A stretch of DNA of 64,000 nucleotides from Dictyophora rubrovolvata (GCA_029959195.1 CP114119.1:2728001-2792000), one strand, 5' to 3'. Counted from the first letter of the stretch, positions 36,142-49,305 are shown. Numbers and translations are program-made. Notes: a model not told the origin generated them from the letters alone.

Positions 36142-39100
36142 ACGGTTTCTCTTTTCACGTCCTCTAATGGACTCGGAAAAAAGGACACTTTTAGAACATG
36201 GCAAACCCTATTCTGTTAAATTGCATTTAACTTTATAATCCGGCTTATTTTTTCTTTCGGTCTTAATCATCCCTCGCATCTCCAGTTAAGCTTATTGTCT
36301 CTTTGCATTCATCTCCTCTTCGTATTCTTCCTGGCATTGTTTTCTTTTTTCACCATCGCATTTGACTCTCTCCTTCGCGCATCCCTTTCCCATGTATTCC
36401 TCAAATCCCGCTTTTAAAACTTTTCCTTGTGCAGACAGAACGGACTTTCTACATGAAGACGATGGGACTGGACCTTCCATCGTTTCCGCTTATTCCTTAT
36501 GACTTTCCTAATTTACGACGACTCCGCACCCCCATTTCCACAGGCCTTTCGTGACGATACTTCCCTTCCACTTTTTTTGCTCTCCGACCTCATCTCTTTT
36601 CTTCTCCTGGAACTGCCGCTCCTTTCACAGGATCGGCACTATTTTTTTATGCAACGACGTTTACGCTTCGGACGTCACGTCCTCATCTTACGGTTTTACG
36701 ACGCTTTCACGTTGGAAGAAAAACGCTGTCTGTTTCCTTGATGGATACTCGGACTCGTACAAGACCGGGAAGAGGAATCTCTGTTCAGAACGGCAGGTAG
36801 TTGCATATTTTCGTGCGTCACAATTGCATTTCAGAGCCCTGGAATGCATTCTGCTGTGCTGTTGACTTGCACACGCCGTTTTGTTCTGAACGAACTCTTC
36901 CCTGGTTCCTACTATTCCATGCCACGGCATGACTTTACACTCTATAATCCCGACTATTATTAGTCTTATTTCTCCCACTCGCCCGGATGCGACAGTGTTG
37001 GACTATTCTACGAGACGATTTGATACGATTTTCCCCCAATTCTGATACGGGTGGCGCGATAATCAACAGAAACAGGGTTCGTTCCGTTCTCGACGTCTCC
37101 CTTTCCCTCTTTCCATTCGTCCACCCTTTAACGCGCACGAGTTCTCCGTACTCAACACATCTGCGCAATCAATAAAAAAAAACTACTAACATTGATTGTT
37201 GTTTGATAGGGCATCCCAGCATTAGTCGTACCGCTTTGCCTTTCCAGTGCTTTGCTTTTTTTCTCGGGTAGACTTTCAAATAATTCCATAGCGTCCCTTC
37301 TCCTTGAGCTAGTACTCGGGTTGTATTAGGTGATTGTAATGGGGTTATGGCGCCGTCTTGCCTGGTCTAAGCGAGCAATTCTGTTGTGGTGCGGTGCTGC
37401 GTTGGTGTCGGTGCCGAAGTGTCGTTTCACTGCCTTAGATCTTGCACCCTTATTGTTTCCTTCTCTGGCTCGTTGCTCCGATTTCGTGTTTCATTGCTTT
37501 TTTTCTCGCAATGCGGAAAAATCGAAAGTTTTATGACGTGACGTCGTGAGCACGTTAGGAAGGGCTTGGGGTCTTGTTTTATTTCTTTGGCAGCCCCGGT
37601 GACCATCGTGTAATCGCAGAGGTTGGATCTTGGAGAGGTATGTTTTCATGTTCCATTGTTTTGGATACTCCGATCAGTTGCTAAGCGAGATCTCCTTTGG
37701 TTACGTATAGCCTCCACCTACGATGCCCTTGTTTTACTCGTTCACTCCCTACCAGCCGTACAATGTTCGTAGTACGGCATGGCTACAGTCATATCATCGT
37801 CCCGTCTCGAATAATGATCCTCACAACAACTATGCTACTCCTTTCCAGAGCTTCCTGTGGCGCGCTAGCGTGTCCAGATCAAGACATTCTCCATCATCCT
37901 TCCCCCTCTAAACCCAAATCGATGAAAAAAGATTCGTTCATCCATTCATCGCCTATTCATCCGTTGCAACACGTGAATTGTGCCGAATTGATTTCATCCG
38001 ACTGATGGATCTGATTTGTTCGTAGAGTGCGGGAAAAGAAATATGGCAGATTGTACAGGAATCCATGGTGACGTTCCTTTCAGTTACAGATGTTTAGATA
38101 ACCCCCAAAAAACACCAATATATTACTACATATGCTTCAGACGACGTGACTGTCTTATAACTTTATCGTTATCCGATCGATTTCCTCAGAAGTAAGACAG
38201 TACTTGTAAGACACTTCCGACATGAACTCCAGTACGGCCCCTCAGGCTTGGGCATTAATTAACCATCAACACTTTGACACAGCAGCTACAGTATCCCGAA
38301 TCGCAAATGAAAATGATATCGTTGTTAAATTTGATACCAAGTATGTAATGGACTATAGTCAATCGTAATTTAGGGGTTATGGGGCAAATTTTAAATCTGA
38401 TTCTGTGATGGCCACGGACTGCTCTTTCCTCTGCGTATGATATACGCAGCCAGGGATGAGCTCTCTTAGCAGCACTCTCAGGATCAACGCTAAGATTCTG
38501 TTCAGGAGGCATCAGTATCTTGAGGGTTTTTCAGAGATTGCTAATGATTAAGGAACAGTTCAAAGCGGTGCTTATGTCGACACTTCAATTCGTAATGATG
38601 ACTGACCGATGCACGTGGACTGATAAGTATAATTTTACTGATGTTTATATTTATAAGGGTTTTGGGGGGGATTGTTCGCTAGTTCACGGGAGAAAAAGGT
38701 TGAGGGTATATCCTGGCGAATCACGTCACGGATGGTCAGCGTAATAGCTTCTTCAAACTCTTTTGAGAAGTTCCTTCTTCATGAAACAATTTTACTTAGC
38801 GTAGAGACAAAATAAAAATAAATTAAGGCTTTTTTGGCGAAAGGTCGCTCCGAGTATATGCAGATAGCTGGCACTGGCACCTTATTGTGTCACCACTGAT
38901 TCAGATACATGAGTACGTTACTTGCCAAGCAGAACTCATCATGACGAATTAAATAAAAACTGTTTGTTCCTTCAGCAATTTGAATCTGCCTCTAGCCTTT
39001 CTAATTTAATAGTGTTTTGAAACAAGTAGCAACTTGTAATACCGATACACAACACATTCAGATTTACGCACTAAAAGAGACCACATGCGCATGTTATGAT

Positions 39101-40779
39101 CAATGCATTGAACTCATGTGCCTGTAATCCCTCGTGCTCTTGCAGACCCGGAGATCTATGTATTCAAAACATTTATTAGTATGACGATATGATCATTGGT
39201 TATTAGCACACGTGAATTCGAATTTTCTGATAGAACCAGGAATGAATTGGATTTCGATCAATATCATTACAGCTGAAGGGACCACATAATAATTACTACC
39301 GAGCAATACTGAAAAGCAAAAACACTTCATGGTGCCTACACGCACACGCACCCTTTTTGCTGCGGGGGCTTCTTGATGGACTCAAATGTAGTGATGTATC
39401 GTGTACTATGGCCTCCCTTTCCCAGCCTTGCGCTGATGCTGTCACTTGCGTCTCCGTTGTCCAGGGTTGGTTGATTTTCGTGTGCTTCGCGAAGTGAGAA
39501 ATGGAATGGCTCCGCATAGATAGATGGCCAATGAGTGGTGGAGAAGCATCCATTTTACGCAATGATACATATAGAAATACTCGGGTATATCGGTTTGCCG
39601 AGAGGTCTTTTCCCCCAGTGCCAATCATGAGCCTATTGTAAAGCAGAACGTACGAAAACCCCTTCTCATGATGCTAAAGAAAGTGCCCAGTCATTAACCA
39701 ATCTTGCAAGAGACTTAAGAAGCTAATAAAGCTAACAGAATCACCTTATCATGACTTTAATTATCCTAGAGTTGCTAAGCGAGTGATACAAAGACACGCG
39801 GTTCCCGAGTTTCACACTCAATAGAATCGAAGAAAGGTCCCCATCCGTGCTTGGAACGTGGCTATGGGACTCTGAGGAAACTCTGTAGCCGATTAAATTT
39901 AAAGAGATTGGCATGTGGAAAGTAGGAGGGGCAAAGCTTGCGATTTTTAAGACAGATGTTCTACAACGTTTACTTTACGAAAAAGGTTAGTCTGCTTCTC
40001 AGTTTCAATTTGATAAAGCACATGTTTAAATGGCCAATCTGCTGGCTACTACCGGTTTCGGCTTTTTGCTAAGCGAGCCAGGAGCGCCTGACTTGCCCAA
40101 CCGTGTTATGGAAAATTGGGTCAGATGAGATATATATAACTACAAATTGCAATCAAATCCTACCTTGGATTCGGGCTAAACAATCTTAGCAATCGATTAA
40201 AGAGAAGAAGGTTCAAAGAAGATTCGAACGAAAAAGGAATTTGAAGACAATACTATATATAGTAAATAACCAAAGTATCCTGCGATTCTTATTCTTTGAA
40301 CCGAGACCGCTCCTGATCTTATAAAGGTGTTCGTATCAAGTCTTGAGGAATCCTTAATTCGATATTTGACAATCTTGATCCGACGAATCGCAGAGGAACA
40401 AAGGCGCTAGGAGGCTTGAAAATTTCACATAGAGGACATATTCTAACGTGGTATTCTAACGTGGTTGGACGACGGTTGGACTGAATGATCTTACATGCGA
40501 ATAATTTGATATCGCGATATATGCATTTTCTCAGAGCTCAATACTTCCGTGGCGGGAGGTGAATATTTATGGCCCTGAAAGCTTTCCATCACAGAAACGC
40601 ACATCACTGCGAAGCATATATTGAATCAGCTTTTATGAAAAGGGAAAAAAGACACTAGAAACCCATGGCATTAGAAATAAAAATCACATCATTATGAGAC
40701 TACATACACGAACGTATTCAACCGGTGTACGTGCTAGATGCACGCCAGGACATTGAATAATTTATCATCTCCTGGTCTT
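36142..40779. other. Long gene-poor region
   Basis: No confident gene in about 4.6 kb. The first 1.5 kb is CT-rich and probably includes the bHLH 3' untranslated region. A short start at 38222 (MNSSTAPQAWALINHQHFDT) is followed by a GTATGT donor-like site, but no second exon could be joined. The rest is AT-rich with nothing recognised. Confidence 0.4.
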
Positions 40780-41945
40780 CTAGAAAAAGTCATACTCAAT
40801 CTTTGGTCGTTTCTTGGAAAATTCCACAGCAAACTCCTTCAGTTTCGTCGGCTTGAAATCTGGGTAGAGCGTTAATGCATCTAAAGCTCCCAACCTTTTC
40901 GCAGTCTCAAGGATATTATCTCCATAGACGAATGCCGAAATGAGATATTCCTGCCCAACCAATGCGAGGTTAAAATCCAAAGGATTGTCCCTCTGTTTTT
41001 CTTTCTCATGAGCAATGCCGTCTTCCAAGTTTTTCGTGGTCAACTGTTGAAAGTTAAGTTGTAAGCGAAATTAGGATCTTTGGGAGAGAATTTATATCAC
41101 TCACGTGAGTTTTCAACGACTCAAAGCTCTCCCCGTTAACTTCTTCAGCAATGCGATAGGTTTCTTTCTTTGTGACTTCCTCTGTATAATAAAAGACATA
41201 GTTATTCAGAGTCCGTGGATCGGCGAGAATACGAGCCACGAAATGTCCTAAGTCGGCACGAGATGTTACAGCCGTCTTGACATCACCAGTGTCGACAAAT
41301 ATGCGGGACATATCAGCGACAGGGCCCTGGCAGTCAGACGGATGTGGAAGGATCATTTCCATCCACCAGCCTACATCAATGAAAGTGTAACCAATATCCA
41401 GCTCTTTGATGAAAGATTTTATGCTCAGTTTCTGTATGGTAGTAAAAAGTTAGTTTTCATCGGTCAAATTAAGTAAAATAGGACATGTGTACCTTGCTGG
41501 CTAACTGGTGTCCTCTTTCGGGAGGGCAAACAAGCGTGAAATCGGATGGCACAACACGTTTGACACCAACGTTCTTCGCGGCTTGAAAAAACCTTCTTTT
41601 GTTCCTCTAACGCGTTGACACCAACAATGCTTAAAACAATATCAACTCCCCGGAGGAGTTCTTCCAGTTCAAAGACTGAGAGTTCGAAAAGGTCCCCGAG
41701 TCGAATTTCCACGCCTTTCTGCTTCAGAGCTTGAATCCTAGGCTTTCCTTCAGACTTGGGACGCGTGAGAACAACGACACGCTAGTACGAAATTAACTCA
41801 AATCTGCCATTGATGGGTATACTAATCGTCAGCCTACGAAATGTCCAGATTGAAGGAGACCATCGACAACAAATTTTCCACTATTGCCGCCTCCGCCTGC
41901 GACGAAAACTGTAGGTTTGGAAGAAGGGACTGTTGCAGACGTCAT
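40780..41945 (-). pseudogene. NmrA/isoflavone-reductase-like gene with frameshift, copy 3
   Basis: The four-exon layout of the family is kept: start MTSATVPSSKPTVFVAGGGG, then EIRLGDLFELSVFELEELL, VGWWMEMILPHPS and the end EFSKKRPKIEYDFF. In exon 2 the motif EEQKKVFQAAKNVG is broken at about 41586-41591, where a run of six T on the coding strand has one base more than in the paralogues (GTTTTTTCAAGCC against GTTTTCCAAGCC). This shifts the frame for the rest of the exon. Everything else, including splice sites, the TATA box and the active-site region in the shifted frame, is preserved. It is either a young pseudogene or a sequence error in a homopolymer. Confidence 0.75.
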
Positions 41946-43067
41946 GTTGGTGAGGGTAAATTAGACTTTATGTCTCATTTTTTATACCAGACCCTATGCT
42001 CCTCGGCGGCGGATGCTGCTGTGCCGGCGAAGGGAGTCCGCAAACCAGCAGAAAGTCGAGAGTTCGTAAAAGAGGCATGATTGAAAAAGAATGTTTGTGA
42101 TCCGTCCGAGGGCGTGGGATGATGATAGACCCTGAGTTGTTTATGTTTTTCAGAGGTGTATGTAGTAAAGAGTGATGAAATTGATGAGATATGCAGCACC
42201 TCCAGAATCAGAAAAGAAGCTGAAAGAAGTTAAGCCAGGTTAGGCCTTGAGTGTATTTACGGTCAAGGAAGCCCGTTTGCTGACTCACAGGCACCGCTCG
42301 AAGGGTTAAATCGATCGTACTTTATTACGCGTGATCAAGTGCGAGGCTTGTTGATACTTTCAACAGTTGCAGACTTCCCGCCGAGATAGGTGAATGACTA
42401 AAGCGCGCGGATGTCTGGTGTCGTCACCAGTAAGACACACGAAGGATTTCAAGAGCGTCCTGTGTGTTTATTTAGGAACGTCGAAGTTGCCATGAAAGAC
42501 ATGCCGATATGATCCCTTGAACGTTGCTGATCACGGTCCCATGAACGATCTCGTCATTTTACCCACAATTTCTTTCAAGAACCGAGGGAGAGATAATTAT
42601 CACTCCAGGTTGACTTTAGGGGAAACTTAAAGTTTCTTGAAGGTTCGGGTGGTTTTCATCTGTAAAGTGATCGAAGCCGAAGTAAATTAAATGATGAGGC
42701 TGCGTAACTGTACGGGTATGGTGGGTGACCAAGAGGGGGAAGAGTCGGATTATCAGTGTGGTGGGGAAGTGTCATAGTCAGTGTCCAGCTCGATATCTTC
42801 GGACCGCATGCCAACCAGGGATTGAATCTTAATCGACCATGCTGTGAGTCTTATAAATGAGTAATTTGTTAGGTTCACGCGTTCACTATTAGTTTCGTCA
42901 GGCTCGGATGCTGATTAATCGGATCCGGAGCAGAGTTATGGGATGGCTCATCATAGGCTGTTGTAGCCTTGAATCTATTATGTATCAAACAACATGGGAA
43001 ATAGAACAACGCGAATGTGTCAGAAAAAAACTTGTGTACATACTATACTGTTCATACATTGTTAGCG
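41946..43067. other. Intergenic region between NmrA copies 3 and 4
   Basis: It holds the copy 3 promoter (TATA at 41980-41986) and the copy 4 3' flank. No gene is seen. Confidence 0.45.
41980..41986 (-). promoter_or_regulatory. TATA box of NmrA copy 3
   Basis: TATAAAA on the minus strand, 34 bp before the ATG. Confidence 0.5.
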
Positions 43068-44217
43068 CTATATTTCAAATTCAATTTCTGGTCGTTTCCT
43101 GTAGAACTCCACAGCATATTCCTTCAACGTTGTCGGCTTGAAATCCGGGTAGAGTGTTCGTGCATCCAAGGCTCCCAACTTTTTCGCAGTTTCTAGGGTA
43201 TTATCTCCGTGAACGAACAATGAGTTGAGATACTCTTGCATGATCAAATTAAGGTTAAGTTGCGTTTTCGAAGGACTGATCTTGGCTTGCTCCTTTGCCT
43301 GAGAAATTGCTTCCACTATGACGTTCACAGGTAACTGTTCGTAATTCGAGAGTAAAGATAAAGGCTCTGAGCGAAAGTTTATTACGCACATGATTCTTAG
43401 CTGAGTCAAAGTTTGTTCCACTAACGCTCTCAGCGATGCGGTATATTTCTGTCTGAGTAACTTCGTCGGCATGACAGAAGACATAGCTGTTGAGCGTACG
43501 GGGGTCGGCAAGAATGCGAGCCACAAAGCGACCAATGTCCACACGACAGGTTACAGCAGTCTTAACATCACCAGCACCGACAAATGTGTGGGATAAATCA
43601 GCGATAGGACCCTGGTCGCCAGGCGGGTACGGAAGGATCATTTCCATCCACCAGCCTACATCAATGATAGTGTAAGCAATGCCCAGTTCTTCTATGAAAG
43701 TCCTTATGCTCATTTTCTTTGAAAGAATAAACTTAGACAAATCGATCAAAATTGCTAGAACAGGATCAACACACTTGGTTTACCAGTTGAAGTTCTCTTT
43801 CGGGAGGGGAGGGAATTGCGAACTCGGATGGTATAACGCGTTGGACGCCTACATTCTTCGCAGCTTGGAAAACTTTCTTCTGTTCCTCTAACACGGTAAC
43901 ATTGATAAGGCTAAGGACAATGTCAACTCCTTTGAGGAGCTTTTCTAGTTCAGCGATGGTAGCTTTAGAAAGGTTCCCGAGTCGGATTTCAACGCCCTTT
44001 TGCTTCAAGGCTTGAATCCTACGCTTTCCTTCCGATTCGGGACGTGAAAGAACGATGACATTCTGGGAATTTTTCATTCAATTAGCATTGATAAGAACGT
44101 GCATCATCGACCTACAAAGTTCCCCGACTGGAGGAGACCATCGACAACAAACGATCCAGTGTTCCCGCCGCCGCCGAGGACAAAAACAGTGGTTTTAGTG
44201 GAAGCGACTGCAGACAT
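43068..44217 (-). CDS. NmrA/isoflavone-reductase-like NADPH oxidoreductase, copy 4
   Basis: An intact four-exon member. The start is MSAVASTKTTVFVLGGGGNT, with GGGGNTG as the NADPH loop. LVNQ-KMSIRTFIEELGIAY follows the PSEF motif and replaces the usual VNK with VNQ before the intron, so the lysine at the active-site position comes from the next exon. VGWWMEMILPYPPGDQGP, RVDIGRFVARILADPRTLN and the end EFYRKRPEIEFEI are as in the other copies. All splice sites are GT-AG. Cytosolic NADPH-dependent reductase is inferred from family. It is the middle of three intact minus-strand copies, each with its own promoter, so they are tandem duplicates and not an operon. Confidence 0.85.
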
Positions 44218-44244
44218 AATGTGAAAAACAAATCGATAAAGGGA

Positions 44245-44251
44245 TTTTATA
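44245..44251 (-). promoter_or_regulatory. TATA box of NmrA copy 4
   Basis: TATAAAA on the minus strand, 27 bp before the ATG. Confidence 0.5.
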
Positions 44252-44607
44252 TCTTACTTTCGGACTTCTGAAGGATCAATGTTGGGGTTAGATGACGAAG
44301 ATACGATGCGGCTATGTCCCTAGTCCTTAAGGAGCTTCGACATACGTTTGTTTGCAATGAGGTTCCATTTAGATTTGAAGACGCTTCTTTGACGACAAAA
44401 AGTCAACAGGACATGCAAAGAACGTCACGCAGTTGCGTCGAAACGCGGAAGAAGCTGAAGTCCTGAGTTGGGGCTTGGTTGGGGCAACGTACGATCATAT
44501 GCTCAACCAATCAAAACTGAAACATTCAATGAATATCCCCAAACGAAGCCATTTATTTTCGCGGCATGAGGGAGGGTGTTGAAGTTGAATTGGAGCTTGC
44601 TAAGCAC

Positions 44608-44647
44608 TTTGTATCTCCAGGCACAGATTGGTAACATGACAGCCGAA
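44608..44647 (-). promoter_or_regulatory. Shared NmrA upstream element, copy 4
   Basis: On the minus strand it reads TTCGGCTGTCATGTTACC, then AATCTGTGCCTGGAGATACA, clearly related to the elements of copies 1, 2 and 6. It lies about 390 bp before the ATG. Confidence 0.4.
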
Positions 44648-45667
44648 ACTGAAGTCACGCAGCACGCTCCGCTTTTGCTTTGTTAAATGTTTTAGCAAAT
44701 TTTCAGAACCATGCGCAGCGAGGATGATCATAGATCTGGTTCGACAAGTTTACAAGGAATTCCGAAGCAAATTTTGTGAGTTGTGAGTCTTCAAACCTTC
44801 AACAATAGCGGTTTAAATTATAATTTATTTCACTGCGCAGATTTTTATATTACTTGAGATATTCCCGGGCCAGCATTCTAGCATATCTATAAGTTCTCAA
44901 CCAAAGCCGTGCTTCCCGTTAGTCAAATTGCTGCAATATACCCCTTCCCCGAGACCGTACACGCAGCACCACTTGAAATACTGATGATCAATAAATACGA
45001 AAGTTATCGCAGCATTTTCACTGCTGTACGAAGATTCAAGTTCCTTTCAGAAAATTTGGGGCTAATTTCCGACGGTCGCCGCAGGGAAGGTGAGCCTGCT
45101 ACTTCCCAGTTCAGTGCTGTTAATTTTCAATGAGTCAGGCCGGCTGCGGAGCTTTACATAACGATGCGGTTATTGCGTCTGTTTTACGTACTCAGGTAAA
45201 GGAGCAGAAGCTTTTTGATTTGAAAGGAAGCCAACTTCAATGTTTCACCGTTAAGGGGTCAATATTTCAATATTGATGGTGCAGATGACCGCGGAGAAGA
45301 GCGAGTCTTTGTCGCGCCGGGTGTTCAAATGCTTACTCATTCCCCACACAATAGTGGAATCAAGAAGGGGTCTGTCTTTTTTTATCGAAAGCAAGATGGT
45401 GGCGAATAGACGATGTTCTTGCGCGTGGAACGATCGTGTAGGTCTTCCAACTAGAACTTTGTCCTCAAGTTTGCTCTCGTCTTGTCCATATATTTAACGC
45501 ATACTTTTTTTATAAAAGTCCAGGGTCAACCGACTACTGCTTTGCTTGCATTCGAACCCGAAAATGGTTCTAGCCTCGAGAGATCTCATAATCCAAAAAG
45601 ACGAAGGACGTTGAAAGGCTAACCAAGTTCTATTACTTTGCGGGGAGACGCGAGAAACATACAAGAA

Positions 45668-46820
45668 CTAATAATCGTAAACAAGCTCTGGTCGTTTCTT
45701 GTAGAATTCCACGGCATAGTCCTTCAATTTTGTCGGCTTGAAGTCTGGGTAAAGCGACAACGCATCCAAAGCCCCCAATTTTTTCGCATTCTCCATGGTA
45801 TTATCCCCATGTACGAATAAAGAGTCGTAAAACTGATACATGATTAATTTCAAGTTCGAGTTCATACTCGAAGGATCGTTCTTGTGTTTTTCTTTTTCCT
45901 GAGCGATTCCTTCTGTTAAATCTTTGGCAGATAACTATGATATTTATAAGTTAAACATGAACCTGTTCTTCAGTGGTACTTACATGAAGCTTCACCGAGT
46001 CAAAGTTCTCTCCGCTTACTCCCTCGGCGATCCGAAAGACTTCTTTTAGCGTAACTTCCTCTGCGTGGCAGAAGACATATTGATTGAGCGTCCGCGGGTC
46101 AGCGAGAATACGAGCCACGAAACGACCGATGTCCACACGACACGTTACAGACGTCTTGACATCACCAGGATCAATAAATGAACGCGAAGCATCAGCCAGA
46201 GGGCCTTGGTCGCCGGGCGGGCAAGGAAGAATCACTTCCATCCACCAGCCTACGTCGATGAAGGTGTAGCCGATACCCAACCCTTTTACGAAAGATCTTA
46301 TAGCAAGTTTCTGCACAACGAAAAATAGCTAATTCGTGGAAGTTAAAGTAGGGATGAAGGGTCAATATACCTTGTCCACCAAGTGATGCTGTCTTTCCGG
46401 AGGGCAAGCAGTGGCAAGATCAGATGGCACAACGCGCTTGACACCAACATTCTTCGCAGCTTGGAAAACCTTCTTTTGGTCCTCCAACACGTTAACACTC
46501 GCGATGCTTAGAACAATATCAACTCCTTTAAGGAGTTCTTCCACCTCAGAAATTGTGGCTTTTGAAACATCCCCAAGTCGGATTCCCACGCCTTTCTGCT
46601 TGAGAGCCTGAATTCTAGGCTTTCCTTCAGATTCAGGACGTGTGAGAACAGTAACATGCTAGATGTAGTTTTAATTTAGCAATCAGATAAAAATCTTAAG
46701 CCATCGACCTACGAAATTTCCGGATTGGAGGAGACCGTCAACCACAAATGCTCCAGTATTGCCGCTTCCACCCAAGACAAAAACGGTAGGTTTAGATGAG
46801 GAGAAGGCTGTTGCAGACAT
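45668..46820 (-). CDS. NmrA/isoflavone-reductase-like NADPH oxidoreductase, copy 5
   Basis: An intact four-exon member. The start is MSATAFSSSKPTVFVLGGSG. The NADPH loop is GGSGNTG and the second exon carries GIRLGDVSKATISEVEELL and VVPSDLATACPPER; PSDL replaces the PSEF seen in other copies. The third exon has YTFIDVGWWMEVILPCPPG and RVDIGRFVARILADPRTLN. The end reads EFYKKRPELVYDY. It is the most divergent of the intact copies in the C-terminal exon (KLIMYQFYDSLFVHGDN). Promoter TATA is present; the 37-bp upstream element was not found before this copy. Confidence 0.85.
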
Positions 46821-47885
46821 TGCGAATTTTGGTTAAAAGATGGATATGCAGAGCTTTTATACCTCACGTTGCGCGTACAAATGGGGTGATCGTGATAAGC
46901 AGATATCGAATATTTGGTGCAGCTTACGCTATTCCCGATTTCCATGGGCTCCTTGTCATATCTTCGTACGTCAGACGACAAGGCTAGGCTTTCAGCCCAT
47001 TTGTGGCTAAAAGAAGTTCCTTATATTCGACATGCAGTCATACAAAAATGCCAAACTCCGACGGAATGACAAATACATCATTGAAAAGCACAATCAAAAA
47101 CGTTCTTAAGCCGAGACTGTGCAGGGTTTCGCAGAATAGGTCGATGCTTAATAATCGCGAAACTACTGAGACCTGAGATTGAGAAGGACTTGATTACGCG
47201 TTGTCGTTGACCAAAATGCGCGCCGGATTATTATGGCGATCGAGATGTAAAGTTTAACTTGAATGGTCTAGCTGCAGGATTAATAACTCACGCTTTACAT
47301 CTAGGCACCAACAAACTACGGCAGAAGGGTTTTTGAAGAAAGGGGGGATATAAAGAGCCTTTCGATAGATCTTGAAGGCGAAGGACGACAATTGACTATT
47401 GGGTTCGTGCAGTGCAGCTGAAGAAAGAAAAGCCTTCTAGGCTTAAGTCAAGAGGTTCAAAAGTTTGGTAGGTAATTGACATGACATCAGCATCACGTGC
47501 TAGCCTCGCGTGCTGGCTCGAGAGCAGTGAGTCGGAAGTCCTGGCTCCTTATAACGATGGTCATAGAACTATTGAAGAAACTGTTGGAATTATATATCGT
47601 ATCCATTCATATAAACTTTATTTCTTCCGGAATCGCCTCATCCACACCCAGTCGCTATTTTTGTTCTGAAGATAATCTGCGCAGTGCAAATGCGGTGAAA
47701 TGATATAAACTAGGAAGTTCAAAACAACTATATGTTTAATAAAAAAATAATTACATCCCATTCTTTTGCCATTCTTGATCTCTACTTCACCATGTAAGTA
47801 TCTTTCGTCGCCGTCGTTACATGCATACTCTCGCACTGTTTCCTCCATAGCTCAACAGTCGCATTGGGATCATCTTTCACAGACT
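46821..47885. other. Intergenic region between NmrA copies 5 and 6
   Basis: No gene is seen. The last 220 bp (about 47665-47885) match the 3' flank of copy 1 and form the inner end of the right arm. Confidence 0.45.
46855..46861 (-). promoter_or_regulatory. TATA box of NmrA copy 5
   Basis: TATAAAA on the minus strand, 34 bp before the ATG. Confidence 0.5.
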
Positions 47886-49038
47886 TTAAAATTCAAATTC
47901 TGGTCGGTTCTTGTAGAATTCCACAGCATATTCTTTAAGTTTGATCGGCTCAAAATCTGGATAGAGCGCTCGTGCATCCAAAATCCCCAGCTTTTTCGCA
48001 GTTTCGAGGGTATTATCCCCAAGAACGAACAACGAACTGAGATATTCCTGTGAGATTAGTTTGAAGCGAAGTTGCATGTCCGAAGGGTTGTTCCTGAATT
48101 GTTCCCTTGTCTGAGAGACTCCTTCCGTTAAAACGTTCGCAGGTAACTGTTCATAATTCGAGAGTCAAATGGATGCTCTAAACGAAAACTTATTACGCGC
48201 CTGGTTCTTAACTGAGTCTAAGTTTTCTCCGCTAGCTTCCTCAGCGATACGGTAAACTTCTGTTTGTGTAACTTCCTCGGCATGGCAAAAGACATGTCTA
48301 TTGAGTGTGCGCGGGTCGGCAAGAACGCGAGCCACAAATCGACCGATATCCACGCGAGAGGTCACAGCAGTTTTGACATCACCAGCACCGACAAATGTGT
48401 GGGACAAGTCAGCGACAGGGCCTTGGTCACTGGAAGGAAACGGAAGTACCAACTCCATCCACCAGCCTATGTCAATAATAGTATAGCCGATGCCCAGTTC
48501 TTTTATGAAAGATCTTATGGCTCGTTTCTGTGAAAAAAGAATAAACCCGACTTGCCAAATTGGAGATACAGATCGGGCGTACCTTATCAACTATATGGAG
48601 TTTTCTCTCCGGAGGGCAGGGAATCGCGAACTCAGACGGTACAACGCGTTGAACGCCAACATTCTTTGCAGCTTGGAAAACCTTCTTCTGTTCATCTAGT
48701 ACCACGACATTAACGAGACTGAGAACAATATCAACCCCTTTGAGAAGTTTTTCCAAGTCGGAAACTGAGGCCTGAGCAAAGTCCACGAGTCGAATTTCTA
48801 CGCCTTTCTGTTTCAGAGATTGAATCCTAGCCTTTCCTTCAGAACCAGGTCGTGTAAGAACAATGACATTCTGAACAAGAGAATAAAAGTTTCTGAGTGT
48901 TTTATAATATTAAGATGCCCATCATCAATCTACGAAATGTCCTGATTGGAGAAGACCTTCAACAACAAACGATCCAGTGTTTCCACTTCCCCCCAGGACG
49001 AAAACAGTCGATTTTGCGGGGCCAGCAGCTGAAGACAT
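47886..49038 (-). CDS. NmrA/isoflavone-reductase-like NADPH oxidoreductase, copy 6
   Basis: The right-arm counterpart of copy 1, intact with four exons. The start MSSAAGPAKSTVFVLGGSGN is almost identical to copy 1. VVPSEFAIPCPPER, YTIIDIGWWMELVLPFPSS and RVDIGRFVARVLADPRTLN follow, and the end is EFYKNRPEFEF. The promoter shares the two palindromes, the 37-bp element and the TATA box with copy 1, so both should respond to the same signals. It precedes the right-arm P450 in mirror order (P450 upstream, reductase downstream, same strand). Confidence 0.87.
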
Positions 49039-49075
49039 GATGATTTATGTTGATGAAAAACGAATTACTGGAAAG

Positions 49076-49082
49076 TTTTATA
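49076..49082 (-). promoter_or_regulatory. TATA box of NmrA copy 6
   Basis: TATAAAA on the minus strand, 37 bp before the ATG, the same spacing as copy 1. Confidence 0.55.
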
Positions 49083-49268
49083 CCCTAGCTTGCGCTTAGG
49101 ATTTGGAAACGAGTCTTGACGAAAATGTGATCGTGCCGGCGCCGTCGTAGTACATATGTCAGACACGGAGCTTCCTTTCAGAGCTGAAAACGGTTCTTTG
49201 ACAAATCGGGACATGGTGCAGTTGCACAAACAGCACAAGAGATGACAAGATGGTTCGAAACAGTGGGA

Positions 49269-49305
49269 TTTGTAACGTCAGGTACTAATTGGTAATACAG
49301 CCGAA
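49269..49305 (-). promoter_or_regulatory. Shared NmrA upstream element, copy 6
   Basis: On the minus strand it reads TTCGGCTGTATTACCAAT, then TAGTACCTGACGTTACAAA, nearly identical to 10417-10453. Confidence 0.45.

Larger units (their letters stand above)
44218..45667. other. Intergenic region between NmrA copies 4 and 5
   Basis: It contains the copy 4 TATA box and upstream element. The open frames at 44909-45133 and 45273-45497 show no family-like sequence. Confidence 0.45.

Noticed and set aside
36292-36480. Minus-strand 62-codon ORF, Lys/Glu/Cys-rich
   Set aside because: It is the reverse complement of a CT-rich region downstream of the bHLH gene. The charged composition follows from purine bias and no family is evident.
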